This document shows, piece by piece, positions 25,689 to 32,065 of a stretch of 32,065 nucleotides of DNA. Source of the DNA: Lachnospiraceae bacterium UBA7026 (GTDB taxonomy: Bacteria > Bacillota > Clostridia > Lachnospirales > Lachnospiraceae); contig DLBH01000008.1 in NCBI GenBank assembly GCA_002494165.1, forward strand, positions 1 through 32,065, read 5' to 3'. The first letter of the stretch is position 1, and the number at the start of each line of letters is the position of its first letter. The translations under genes were made by a program, and so were the position numbers. Under the pieces are notes generated by a model. It did not search any database. It was not told the DNA's origin and saw only the letters and a program-made list of their open reading frames with translations.

Positions 25689-26954
25689 ATGGACTTAAAA
25701 TCAGCCAAGGCCCAGACCTTATTAAAAATTATACATCTGCTGCTGCCGGGTAAGGGAATGACCCGGCAGGAACTGGCCAAAAACCTGGGCATCAGTATGC
25801 CGACGGTCCTCCACAGTATTGAAGACCTGCAGAAGGCAGGGATCTTAAAAGAAGCCGGGGAACAGGCTTCTACCGGTGGCCGGAGGGCCAAGGTCCTGGT
25901 CCTGGACGGTTCCTGTGGTTACGGTGTCGGAATCCAGATTGCCAGAAGGTTTGTGGAATTCGCCCTGACAGATATGACAGGACAGGTCCTGGCCAGAAGG
26001 CAGCTGGACCATCCTTTCAGGGACCAGGCCGCCTGGTACCGGAAACTGGGAGCCTTGCTTCTTGATTTTATTACGAAGGAGCAGGTGGATGGGAGGAAGA
26101 TCATCGGTGTCGGCATCTCATTTCCCGGGATTATTGATCAGGAAAACCACATGCTTCTTCACTCTCATGTTTTTGATCTGAAAAATGTCAGTCTGGACCG
26201 GTTCTACCGCTGTATTCCTTACCCTCTGCTGATCTCCAATGACGCCAACTGTGCCTGCCGGGCAGAGGGCAGCAGGGAGGAGGATTCCTATTTTTATATC
26301 TCTCTTAACGAGAGTGTGGGAGGAGCCCTGATGGTAAAAAACAACCTTTACAAGGGCCGCCGCTGGCAGGCCGGTGAGATTGGCCACATGATTCTTCACC
26401 CGGGGGGCAGGACCTGTTATTGTGGCAAGAAGGGCTGTGCAGACCCTTATCTTACTGCCGAGCTGCTGATGGAGGATCCGGCAGGAGAACCCGAAGTCCG
26501 GAAAACAGATATGGAAGGGGAGTCCGAAGCCTGGAAAAGTAATCAGGCACTAGAGCCTGGAACCCGGAAAACAGATATGGAAGGGGAGTCCGAAGCCCGG
26601 AAAACAGATCAGACAGGTGAAAATGACCGGGAGAAACTGCAGCGGTTTTTTAAGAGACTCAAAGAAAGAGACGGGAGAGCCTGCCGGACCTGGGAGACCT
26701 ATATGAATGACCTGGCCATCCTGGTCAGCAATGTGCGAATGCTTTTAGATATGAATATTGTGATCGGAGGAGACGTGGGAGCCTGCATGGAAGACTATAT
26801 GGAAGACCTGGCAGACCTGACGGCGGATTACGATCTCTTCAGCAGGGATGTGGATTACATTTCAGTCTGTCACTGCAGGGACCATATTTTTTCAAAGGGA
26901 GCCGCCGTTCAGGCTTTAGAAAGCTACTACGACAGCCTGGTAGAGAAGCTCTGA
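25689..26954 (+). CDS. ROK-family transcriptional regulator (NagC/XylR type)
   Basis: A sugar-responsive DNA-binding regulator. Residues ~8-58 form a winged helix (TRQELAKNLGISMPTVLHSI), followed by the two-lobed ROK domain. Visible ROK features are GVGISFPGIID, ISNDANCACRAEG (catalytic-position Asp185) and the zinc motif G-H-M-I-L-H-P-G-G-R-T-C-Y-C-G-K-K-G-C-A-D (H233, C243, C245, C250). An acidic, hydrophilic insertion at ~264-313 contains a 22-residue repeat with core RKTDMEGESEA. The protein is 421 residues against a usual ~385-400. GGGGG lies before the ATG. The inducing sugar and targets are unknown; the flippase upstream is in the same direction but 231 bases away. Confidence 0.85.
   Translation: MDLKSAKAQTLLKIIHLLLPGKGMTRQELAKNLGISMPTVLHSIEDLQKAGILKEAGEQASTGGRRAKVLVLDGSCGYGVGIQIARRFVEFALTDMTGQVLARRQLDHPFRDQAAWYRKLGALLLDFITKEQVDGRKIIGVGISFPGIIDQENHMLLHSHVFDLKNVSLDRFYRCIPYPLLISNDANCACRAEGSREEDSYFYISLNESVGGALMVKNNLYKGRRWQAGEIGHMILHPGGRTCYCGKKGCADPYLTAELLMEDPAGEPEVRKTDMEGESEAWKSNQALEPGTRKTDMEGESEARKTDQTGENDREKLQRFFKRLKERDGRACRTWETYMNDLAILVSNVRMLLDMNIVIGGDVGACMEDYMEDLADLTADYDLFSRDVDYISVCHCRDHIFSKGAAVQALESYYDSLVEKL
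26498..26613 (+). repeat. 66-bp in-frame tandem repeat in the ROK gene
   Basis: A 34-bp identical block occurs at 26498-26531 and 26564-26597 (offset 66 bp), and its GGAAAACAGAT start recurs again near 26599. The repeats encode an acidic linker between the zinc site and the C-terminal helices. Confidence 0.8.
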
Positions 26955-26971
26955 AATTATATAGATTTTAC

Positions 26972-27020
26972 ATAAGCCACATTTTCAGTGAAAATGTGGC
27001 TTATTCTATATTCTTTTTTT
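26972..27020 (+). terminator. Terminator after the ROK gene
   Basis: ATAAGCCACATTTTC pairs with GAAAATGTGGCTTAT around a short loop; a T-rich run follows at 27013-27019. Confidence 0.88.
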
Positions 27021-27022
27021 AT

Positions 27023-27059
27023 TTGGCAATTGCCAAGAGATTTTCTTCTGGAATATAAT
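27023..27059 (+). promoter_or_regulatory. degV promoter with overlapping palindromic operator
   Basis: TTGCCA (27030-27035) and TATAAT (27054-27059) are 18 bases apart. The -35 lies inside a perfect 14-bp palindrome TTGGCAATTGCCAA (27023-27036), a likely repressor site. The leader to the GTG start is about 105 bases. Confidence 0.6.
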
Positions 27060-27170
27060 GTACATATGTAGAAAAATCCGCAAATGTAGCTGACGCTGGT
27101 CTGACGGGAGTCCTTGTGGGCCGGCTTTAGGATCATAATAATCTGATTTTGACTGAGAGGGGGAGACAAC

Positions 27171-28052
27171 GTGAGTTATGTCATCTATTCCGATGTTTCA
27201 ATTGACATTGCCCAGGATTATCTGAAGGACCATCCTCTGGGTTTTGTTCCCATGGAGTATGTTGTCGGTGATGAGACCAGATACTGCCAGGGTCTGGAAT
27301 CTGATGAGCAGATGCATCGTTATTATGAATTGTTAAGACAAAAGGTAGAGACCCATACCAGTCAGATTACGCCTTATCATTACGTGGAGACCTTTGAACC
27401 CCTGGTCAGGGAGGGAAAGGGAATCCTTTATATCTGCCTGTCCAGTGGCCTCAGTAATACTTATGATTCCGCCAGGATGGCTGTGAATATGCTGCGGGAA
27501 GATTACGAAGACGCAAAGGTTGAGGTGATCGACTCCCTGGGCGGCACCGGTGGTATGGGGATCCTGGCTGAATCGGCATTTGAGAACCAGAAGAAAGGTA
27601 TGTCTTTAGAGGAGAACGCTGACTGGCTCCGCCGGCATGCCGGAGCGATCAATTACTGGTTCATGGTGGAGGACCTGATGTACTTAAAGAGGGGTGGCAG
27701 GGTGTCTGCAGCCTCAGCCGTGGTGGGTACGGTCCTTGATATCAAGCCTATTTTAACTATTAATCCCCAGGGGAAACTGGATGTGATTGCCAAGAAGAGG
27801 GGCAGTAAACCTGCCATGAAATACATGTTGAATCGTTTTAAAGAGAGCCTGGACAAGGGACCGGGCAAGGTGGTTTATATCAACTGTTCGGATTGTATGG
27901 ACCGGGCCAGGGAGCTTCGGGACTGGGTTCTGGAGTTTGATCCGGATCTGGAGGTTAAGCTTACCATGCTGAGTCCCGTTATCGGAGCCCACACAGGGCC
28001 GGATATGATTGCCCTTATCCATTACGGGACCGGCAGAGGCCGGCAGGAATAA
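27171..28052 (+). CDS. DegV-family fatty-acid-binding protein
   Basis: A 293-residue DegV protein. Members bind a fatty acid in a cleft between two alpha/beta lobes and include FakB subunits that present fatty acids to the kinase FakA. Markers are the N-terminal S-D-V-S-I-D-I strand-turn, a T-S-Q-I-T-P segment near residue 63, the ICLSSGLSNTYDSA loop, and M-Y-L-K-R-G-G-R-V-S-A-A-S-A. The GTG start has GGGGGAGA upstream and keeps the conserved N-terminal strand. No fakA is adjacent. It ends 11 bases from the converging TetR gene. Confidence 0.88.
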   Translation: MSYVIYSDVSIDIAQDYLKDHPLGFVPMEYVVGDETRYCQGLESDEQMHRYYELLRQKVETHTSQITPYHYVETFEPLVREGKGILYICLSSGLSNTYDSARMAVNMLREDYEDAKVEVIDSLGGTGGMGILAESAFENQKKGMSLEENADWLRRHAGAINYWFMVEDLMYLKRGGRVSAASAVVGTVLDIKPILTINPQGKLDVIAKKRGSKPAMKYMLNRFKESLDKGPGKVVYINCSDCMDRARELRDWVLEFDPDLEVKLTMLSPVIGAHTGPDMIALIHYGTGRGRQE

Positions 28053-28063
28053 GACCCGGCTGC

Positions 28064-28657
28064 TTATTTCTCTATAAGCAGGTCAGACAGGAGGTCTTTG
28101 AGTCCGCCGTAGCTGGCATTGGTGACCAGGTCGGCCAGCTGGTTGACAGGCAGGTCAAGATGGTCCCGGAACCAGCGGACATAGACGGAGATGATGCCGG
28201 CCAGGTAGAATTCCGTATAAACCAGGAATTCAGTTTCCGTCATTTTGAAATAAGGAGCGGCCACATCCTTGATTTCCCTGACCAGTACCTCTTTCATCTG
28301 TTCGAAGAAATAACTGTGTTCCCTGCTGGCGGCAATGAACTGGAAAAAGGCATAGTTTTTCTCAACCATATCATTTAAATGTTCAAAGAGCCGGGTGATG
28401 CTGAAAGGCATCTCCGGCGTCTGTTCTTTTTTCAGGACCTTGATCAGTTCATCCACCAGCTCTTCTTCGATCTCCCACAGGATATCATCCACCGTGCTAT
28501 AATGGAGATAGAAAGTTTTCCGGTCGATATCAGCCAGCCTGGCGATTTCAGTGATCGTTATTTTTTTTGCTTTTTTATCCATGAGAAGCTGGATATAGGC
28601 TTCCCTGATCGCATTTTTTGTTCGGATGACCCTTCGGTCATTGGTTTTTGATGTCAT
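28064..28657 (-). CDS. TetR/AcrR-family transcriptional regulator
   Basis: A 197-residue regulator. The N-terminal helix-turn-helix is RTKNAIREAYIQLL followed by ITITEIARLADIDRKTFYLHY (helices at ~14-55). The C-terminal part fits the TetR_C group found with DhaS-like regulators, including LVYTEFYLAGIISVYVRWF near residue 155. The start has GGGAGG upstream on the minus strand. Its target is not known; the closest candidates are itself and degV, which converges on it. Confidence 0.85.
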   Translation of the reverse strand: MTSKTNDRRVIRTKNAIREAYIQLLMDKKAKKITITEIARLADIDRKTFYLHYSTVDDILWEIEEELVDELIKVLKKEQTPEMPFSITRLFEHLNDMVEKNYAFFQFIAASREHSYFFEQMKEVLVREIKDVAAPYFKMTETEFLVYTEFYLAGIISVYVRWFRDHLDLPVNQLADLVTNASYGGLKDLLSDLLIEK

Positions 28658-28715
28658 TCCTGCCTCCCATTTCCCGGGCCTGGTCCCTGACCGGCTTTTA
28701 TTGTTATCGAAGTGA

Positions 28716-28732
28716 AATCCTTATGGATTATA
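28716..28732 (-). promoter_or_regulatory. TetR gene -10 box with overlapping inverted repeat
   Basis: TATAAT on the minus strand (28732-28727) overlaps AATCC-TTAT-GGATT (28716-28729). The position suits autorepression. No good -35 is seen. Confidence 0.4.
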
Positions 28733-28747
28733 ATATTTGTTCCTATT

Positions 28748-28876
28748 CTATTTTTACCCTGATTTTCTTTTTGTCTTGGTCTGTTTTTATCCTGATCTAT
28801 TATTAGCTTGGTCTGTTTTTGCTCCAATCTGTTTTTATCTTGATCTGTTCTTATTCTGCTCTATTTTTATCCTGTT
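28748..28876. repeat. 16-bp intergenic tandem repeat, about eight copies
   Basis: Units close to CTGTTTTTATCCTGAT run from 28748; six consecutive units start exactly every 16 bp from 28781 (28781, 28797, 28813, 28829, 28845, 28861). The tract is pyrimidine-rich on the plus strand. The rest of the gap to 29177 shows nothing further. Confidence 0.85.
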
Positions 28877-29177
28877 ACTATTTTAACTGTTTGAGGGTCA
28901 CTCTTCCAGTAATTTTTTTATTTTGGCCGGCTGCCGGATGTCCTTTAAGGCTGTTTTTCCGGATGGGAATTACTTTCTGGCTTTCAGACTTAAAGAGGTC
29001 TTGTTCTTTCCGATTATATGGCTTGATAATCCCAAACCTTCCAATTCAAAAGGAGTATATTTATAAGTAAGATGTATCACTGGGAAAAGATTTGGAAGAT
29101 TCCGGTTATCCCTGAACATTAATAAGAGAAAAGTATTTGGAATAAGAATAATAGATTGGGAAAGGAACAGGTGGGTT

Positions 29178-29558
29178 ATGCCAAGAGTTACTGTAATGAC
29201 GAATTTGTATTTAAATAAAGAGAGAAAATACCGGATCATGGTTGGACTCAAGGAAGCTATCGAGAAGATTCCCTGTGAGGACGGCAACCTGCTGATGGCG
29301 GATTTCAAGGATGAGAGCTTCATGCTTTTCGGAGAGGAAGCCTCTGCCCCCTGTGCTTCCATTGAGGTCAGTGTTGTTGATGAGGTCTATGATTATTATG
29401 ACAGGGAGATCTTCGAGGATGTGTTGGTGGCCATGAGTGAAGTAATCACCGAGCATACCGGTATCCCCAACAACCGGATTTTTGCTTACTTTAAAAATGC
29501 TACCATATGGACCTGTCTGGGTAAGGATATCCTGAAGGGTCTGGTAAAGATTGAATAA
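29178..29558 (+). CDS. MIF-like protein (tautomerase superfamily)
   Basis: A 126-residue protein resembling macrophage migration inhibitory factor. It starts Met-Pro, giving the catalytic N-terminal Pro after Met removal, then a strand T-V-M-T-N-L-Y, a helix (GLKEAIEKI), the strand F-M-L-F-G-E-E-A-S-A-P-C-A-S-I-E-V, which matches the M-x-F-G-G-x-x-x-P-C-A segment of MIF, a long helix, and G-I-P-N-N-R-I-F-A-Y-F like the I-S-P-D-R-V-Y-I-N-Y of MIF. It likely forms a trimer. The substrate is unknown. The ribosome site is weak (GGAAC/GGTGGG). It is transcribed alone and ends before a terminator. Confidence 0.75.
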   Translation: MPRVTVMTNLYLNKERKYRIMVGLKEAIEKIPCEDGNLLMADFKDESFMLFGEEASAPCASIEVSVVDEVYDYYDREIFEDVLVAMSEVITEHTGIPNNRIFAYFKNATIWTCLGKDILKGLVKIE

Positions 29559-29646
29559 GAGGAATTTACCAGATGGAACAGGACCGGGCCTCAGGTCTGC
29601 CCTGAAGGAATTAATGATAAAATAATGAAAATTCAGCAATAAGGAG

Positions 29647-29677
29647 AGAGTCTGTCGGGAAGACAGGCTCTTTTTTT
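29647..29677 (+). terminator. Terminator after the MIF-like gene
   Basis: AGAG-T-CTGTC / GACAG-G-CTCT with a 5-base loop, then seven Ts. Confidence 0.88.
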
Positions 29678-29700
29678 CATAAAGGGATTTGACTTTTAGG

Positions 29701-29940
29701 CCTGGATTTGTCATGATAGGGACAAGTTCAGGACATGACAGGATCCTGGATGGACCATGACGGAGAAGGGTTCAGAATATGATAAAGGCCTGGATGCACC
29801 ATGACCGGGAAAAGCTCTGGACATGACAAGGAACCTGGATGCACCATGACCGGGAAAAGCTCTGGACATGACAAGGGACTGTACGGATCATGACAGAGAA
29901 AAGTTCAGGACACGAAAAGTGACTGGACCCGTCATGTCTG
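29701..29940. repeat. 44-45 bp intergenic tandem repeat, about five copies
   Basis: CCTGGATG-type units start at 29701, 29745, 29789, 29834 and about 29878, with a final partial copy. The units at 29789 and 29834 are nearly identical over 45 bp. Each contains CATGAC motifs. It fills the gap between the terminator and the DUF4250 gene. Confidence 0.88.
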
Positions 29941-29995
29941 AGCAAATAAGACATTATTACAAAAGAGAAAATATAGGAAGACAGGAGGGATGATT

Positions 29996-30178
29996 ATGGC
30001 ACTGCCCAAGGATCCGATTATGCTTATGAGTTTTGTAAATACCCAGCTGAGAGATAACTATGACAGCCTGGAGGCTTTCTGTTCCAATTACCTGGTGGAT
30101 GCCGGGGAGATCAAGGACAAGCTGGCAGCGGCGGGCTTTGTCTATGATGAGGTGCAAAACCGCTTTGTGGCCGGGTGA
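29996..30178 (+). CDS. DUF4250 domain protein
   Basis: A 60-residue cytosolic protein that fits DUF4250: it opens MALPKDPIMLMSFVNTQLRD, with a D-S-L-E-A-F-C segment, then helix-turn-helix-like D-A-G-E-I-K-D-K-L-A-A-A-G-F-x-Y-D. The family is small, common in Clostridia, and of unknown function. I prefer the ATG at 29996 because AGGAGG is seven bases upstream; an ATG at 29990 is too close to it. Confidence 0.85.
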   Translation: MALPKDPIMLMSFVNTQLRDNYDSLEAFCSNYLVDAGEIKDKLAAAGFVYDEVQNRFVAG

Positions 30179-30283
30179 TTTCCGCAGGGGCAGGGACCTG
30201 TACGGGCCTGCTGTCACGGGGACTGGGACCGGGAGCCGGGAAGCCTTTTCTTTTTCGGCTGTTTCCATGGTTTTTGCCTTGAC

Positions 30284-30317
30284 TTTTTGTTGAATTCAAC
30301 AAAAAATATGGTATGAT
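30284..30317 (+). promoter_or_regulatory. gpmI promoter with overlapping 22-bp palindrome
   Basis: TTGAAT (30290-30295), a 16-base spacer and an extended -10 TGG-TATGAT (30309-30317). The -35 lies inside a perfect palindrome with core TTGTTGAATTCAACAA (full extent 30284-30305), a strong candidate operator. Confidence 0.7.
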
Positions 30318-30373
30318 ATTTACAGGAAAATACTAACTGATACTAATTTTAAAATAAGTAAAGGAGACTACAC

Positions 30374-31969
30374 ATGAAACAAAGACCAGTTGTACTGATG
30401 GTTCTTGATGGATATGGAATCTCAGATAAAACAGAGGGGAATGCAATCTATACAGCGAAAACACCGGTTATGGATATGCTTAAGGCAGAATATCCCTACC
30501 AGAAGGGCTTTGCATCGGGCAGTGCAGTAGGCCTTCCGGATGGCCAGATGGGTAACTCTGAGGTAGGTCATATGAATATCGGCTCCGGCCGCATCATTTA
30601 CCAGGACCTGACCCTCATCACAAAATATATCAAGGATGGCGAGTTCTTTAAGAATGAGGAGCTTTTAGGAGCCATCAACAATTGTAAGGAACATAAGTCT
30701 GACCTCCATCTCTGGGGCCTGCTTTCCGACGGTGGAGTACACAGCCACAATTCCCACCTCTATGCACTTCTTGAGCTCTGTAAGAAGGAAGGTTTTGAGG
30801 ATGTTTATGTACATCCCTTCTTTGATGGCCGTGATACACCGCCGGCATCCGGAAAGGATTACCTGCAGGAGCTGGTAGACAAGTGTGCTGAGATTGGCGT
30901 AGGTAAGGTAGCTTCCCTTTCCGGCCGTTACTATGCTATGGACAGGGATAACAACTGGGACCGTATCCAGAAGGCTTATGACTCCTTAGTAACAGGAGAG
31001 GGCATCAAGGCTACAGATCCCATCGCTGCCATGCAGGCATCCTATGACGAGGGTATCACTGATGAGTTCGTGGTTCCCACAGTCATCACCGATGAGGATG
31101 GCAAGCCCTTATCTTTAGTTAAGGCTAATGATTCCGTAATCTTCTTCAACTTCCGTCCGGACCGTGCCCGTGAGATCACCAGAGCTTTCTGCTTCGGCGA
31201 TGACGCTTTCCAGGTTCCGGAGGGCAAGGAAGTTACCACTAAGGATATGGCATACCTGAAGAGACCCTACGGTTATATCCCGCTCTACTATGTATGCTTC
31301 AAGGATTATGATGAGTCCATCCCCAACAAGAAGGTAGCCTTCAAGAAGGAAGAGATCACCAATACTTTCGGTGAGTACCTGGCTGCCCATGGTTTAAGAC
31401 AGCTTCGTATCGCTGAGACAGAGAAGTATGCTCATGTTACTTTCTTCTTTAACGGCGGTCTTGAGGAGCCCAACAAGGGCGAGGACAGAACCCTGGTTAT
31501 GTCCCCGGCAGTTGCCACTTATGATCTGCAGCCAGAGATGAGCGCCCCTGAGGTAAGTGAGAAGCTTGACGCTGCTATCACATCCGGTGATTATGACGTG
31601 ATCATCATCAACTTCGCCAACCCGGATATGGTTGGACATACTGGTGTATTTGACGCCGCAGTGAAGGCAGTTGAGAGAGTGGACCAGTGCGTAGGCGCTG
31701 CCGTTGAGGCAGTGAAGAAGATGAATGGAGTTCTCTTTATCTGTGCGGACCATGGCAATGCAGAGCAGATGATTGATTACACCACAGGTCAGCCCCACAC
31801 GGCTCACACTACCAATCCTGTACCTTTCATCCTCTACAACTATGACCCGGCCTACACCCTGAGAGAGGGCGGAAGACTCTGTGATATCGTTCCGACTTTA
31901 CTGCAGGTTATGGATATGCCTCAGCCTAAGGAGATGACCGGCGAGTCCCTGCTGGTGAAGAAAGCTTAA
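30374..31969 (+). CDS. gpmI: 2,3-bisphosphoglycerate-independent phosphoglycerate mutase
   Basis: Interconverts 3- and 2-phosphoglycerate in glycolysis, using two Mn ions and a phosphoserine intermediate. The alkaline-phosphatase-like core is intact: Asp12 in MVLDGYGIS, Ser62 in GQMGNSEVGHMNIG, the HPFFDGRDTPP substrate loop, SGRYYAMDRD(N)xWDR, FNFRPDRAR, INFANPDMVGHTG and the metal-binding CADHGNAEQM. At 531 residues it is a little longer than the usual ~510. AAGGAG lies upstream of the ATG. It is not clustered with other glycolytic genes here. Confidence 0.96.
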   Translation: MKQRPVVLMVLDGYGISDKTEGNAIYTAKTPVMDMLKAEYPYQKGFASGSAVGLPDGQMGNSEVGHMNIGSGRIIYQDLTLITKYIKDGEFFKNEELLGAINNCKEHKSDLHLWGLLSDGGVHSHNSHLYALLELCKKEGFEDVYVHPFFDGRDTPPASGKDYLQELVDKCAEIGVGKVASLSGRYYAMDRDNNWDRIQKAYDSLVTGEGIKATDPIAAMQASYDEGITDEFVVPTVITDEDGKPLSLVKANDSVIFFNFRPDRAREITRAFCFGDDAFQVPEGKEVTTKDMAYLKRPYGYIPLYYVCFKDYDESIPNKKVAFKKEEITNTFGEYLAAHGLRQLRIAETEKYAHVTFFFNGGLEEPNKGEDRTLVMSPAVATYDLQPEMSAPEVSEKLDAAITSGDYDVIIINFANPDMVGHTGVFDAAVKAVERVDQCVGAAVEAVKKMNGVLFICADHGNAEQMIDYTTGQPHTAHTTNPVPFILYNYDPAYTLREGGRLCDIVPTLLQVMDMPQPKEMTGESLLVKKA

Positions 31970-32045
31970 CAGGCCGGAGAGGATTCTGACAGCAGTTGCA
32001 AGTTTCAGGACCGGCTGCCATCATAAATAAGATTTAGAAAGATAA

Positions 32046-32065
32046 AGGGGCTGTCGCATTAAACA
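32046..32065 (+). other. Possible left arm of a terminator cut by the window edge
   Basis: AAAGGGGCTGTCGCATT is often the first arm of a terminator stem in Lachnospiraceae, which would end the gpmI transcript. The second arm is beyond the window, so this is inference. Confidence 0.3.

Noticed and set aside
29772..29954. A minus-strand frame of 60 residues across the 45-bp repeats, giving 15-residue repeats
   Set aside because: Explained by the repeat period; no ribosome site and no family resemblance.
32046..32065. End of an insertion sequence at the window edge
   Set aside because: The sequence fits the arm of a common terminator at least as well, and no transposase is in view.

Overview
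The window looks like part of a Firmicutes (class Clostridia) chromosome, most likely a gut Lachnospiraceae-type organism. That is inferred from strong GGAGG ribosome binding sites, GTG/TTG starts, moderate GC with AT-rich gaps, a Gram-positive sorbitol PTS operon, DegV, DUF4250 and BglG-type PRD regulation. No rRNA, tRNA, CRISPR array, transposase or phage gene is visible.

Layout. (1) 98-1117: a family 2 glycosyltransferase. (2) 1190-3616: two secreted proteins, one RsiV-like (DUF3298). (3) 3723-10061: a probable envelope operon of a zinc-ribbon multi-pass membrane protein, a TPM-domain membrane protein with a polyglycine tail, and a 1066-residue MscS-type channel carrying two large extracytoplasmic sensor-like modules. 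(4) 10286-10579: an orphan PTS EIIB with its own promoter and terminator. (5) 10727-12670 (-): a cardiolipin synthase with a repeat-containing insertion of about 140 residues between its two HKD motifs. (6) 13055-15284: a complete polar amino acid ABC transporter operon. (7) 15418-16167 (-): an unrecognised cytosolic protein built from repeated modules. (8) 16514-16885: a small DUF2500-like membrane protein. (9) 17683-23255: a complete sorbitol (glucitol) operon in the order dehydrogenase, PRD activator, GutM, EIIC, EIIBC, EIIA, the same order as gutFRMCBA of Lactobacillus casei. It imports and phosphorylates sorbitol and oxidises sorbitol-6-P to fructose-6-P. (10) 23928-28657: a polysaccharide flippase, a ROK regulator, a DegV protein and a convergent TetR regulator. 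(11) 29178-31969: a MIF-like tautomerase, a DUF4250 protein and the glycolytic enzyme gpmI.

The most striking global signal is the density of short tandem repeats: about ten arrays in 32 kb, in linkers of otherwise ordinary enzymes and in intergenic gaps. Most periods are multiples of three (15, 21, 30, 33, 45, 63, 66, 216 bp); one 16-bp array is the clear exception. The strongest candidates for undescribed biology are the modular repeat protein at 15418-16167 and the dual-sensor MscS channel at 6861-10061. Several perfect palindromes overlap promoter elements (gpmI, degV, srl) and are candidate operators. All functions are read from sequence by recognition; no database search was run.
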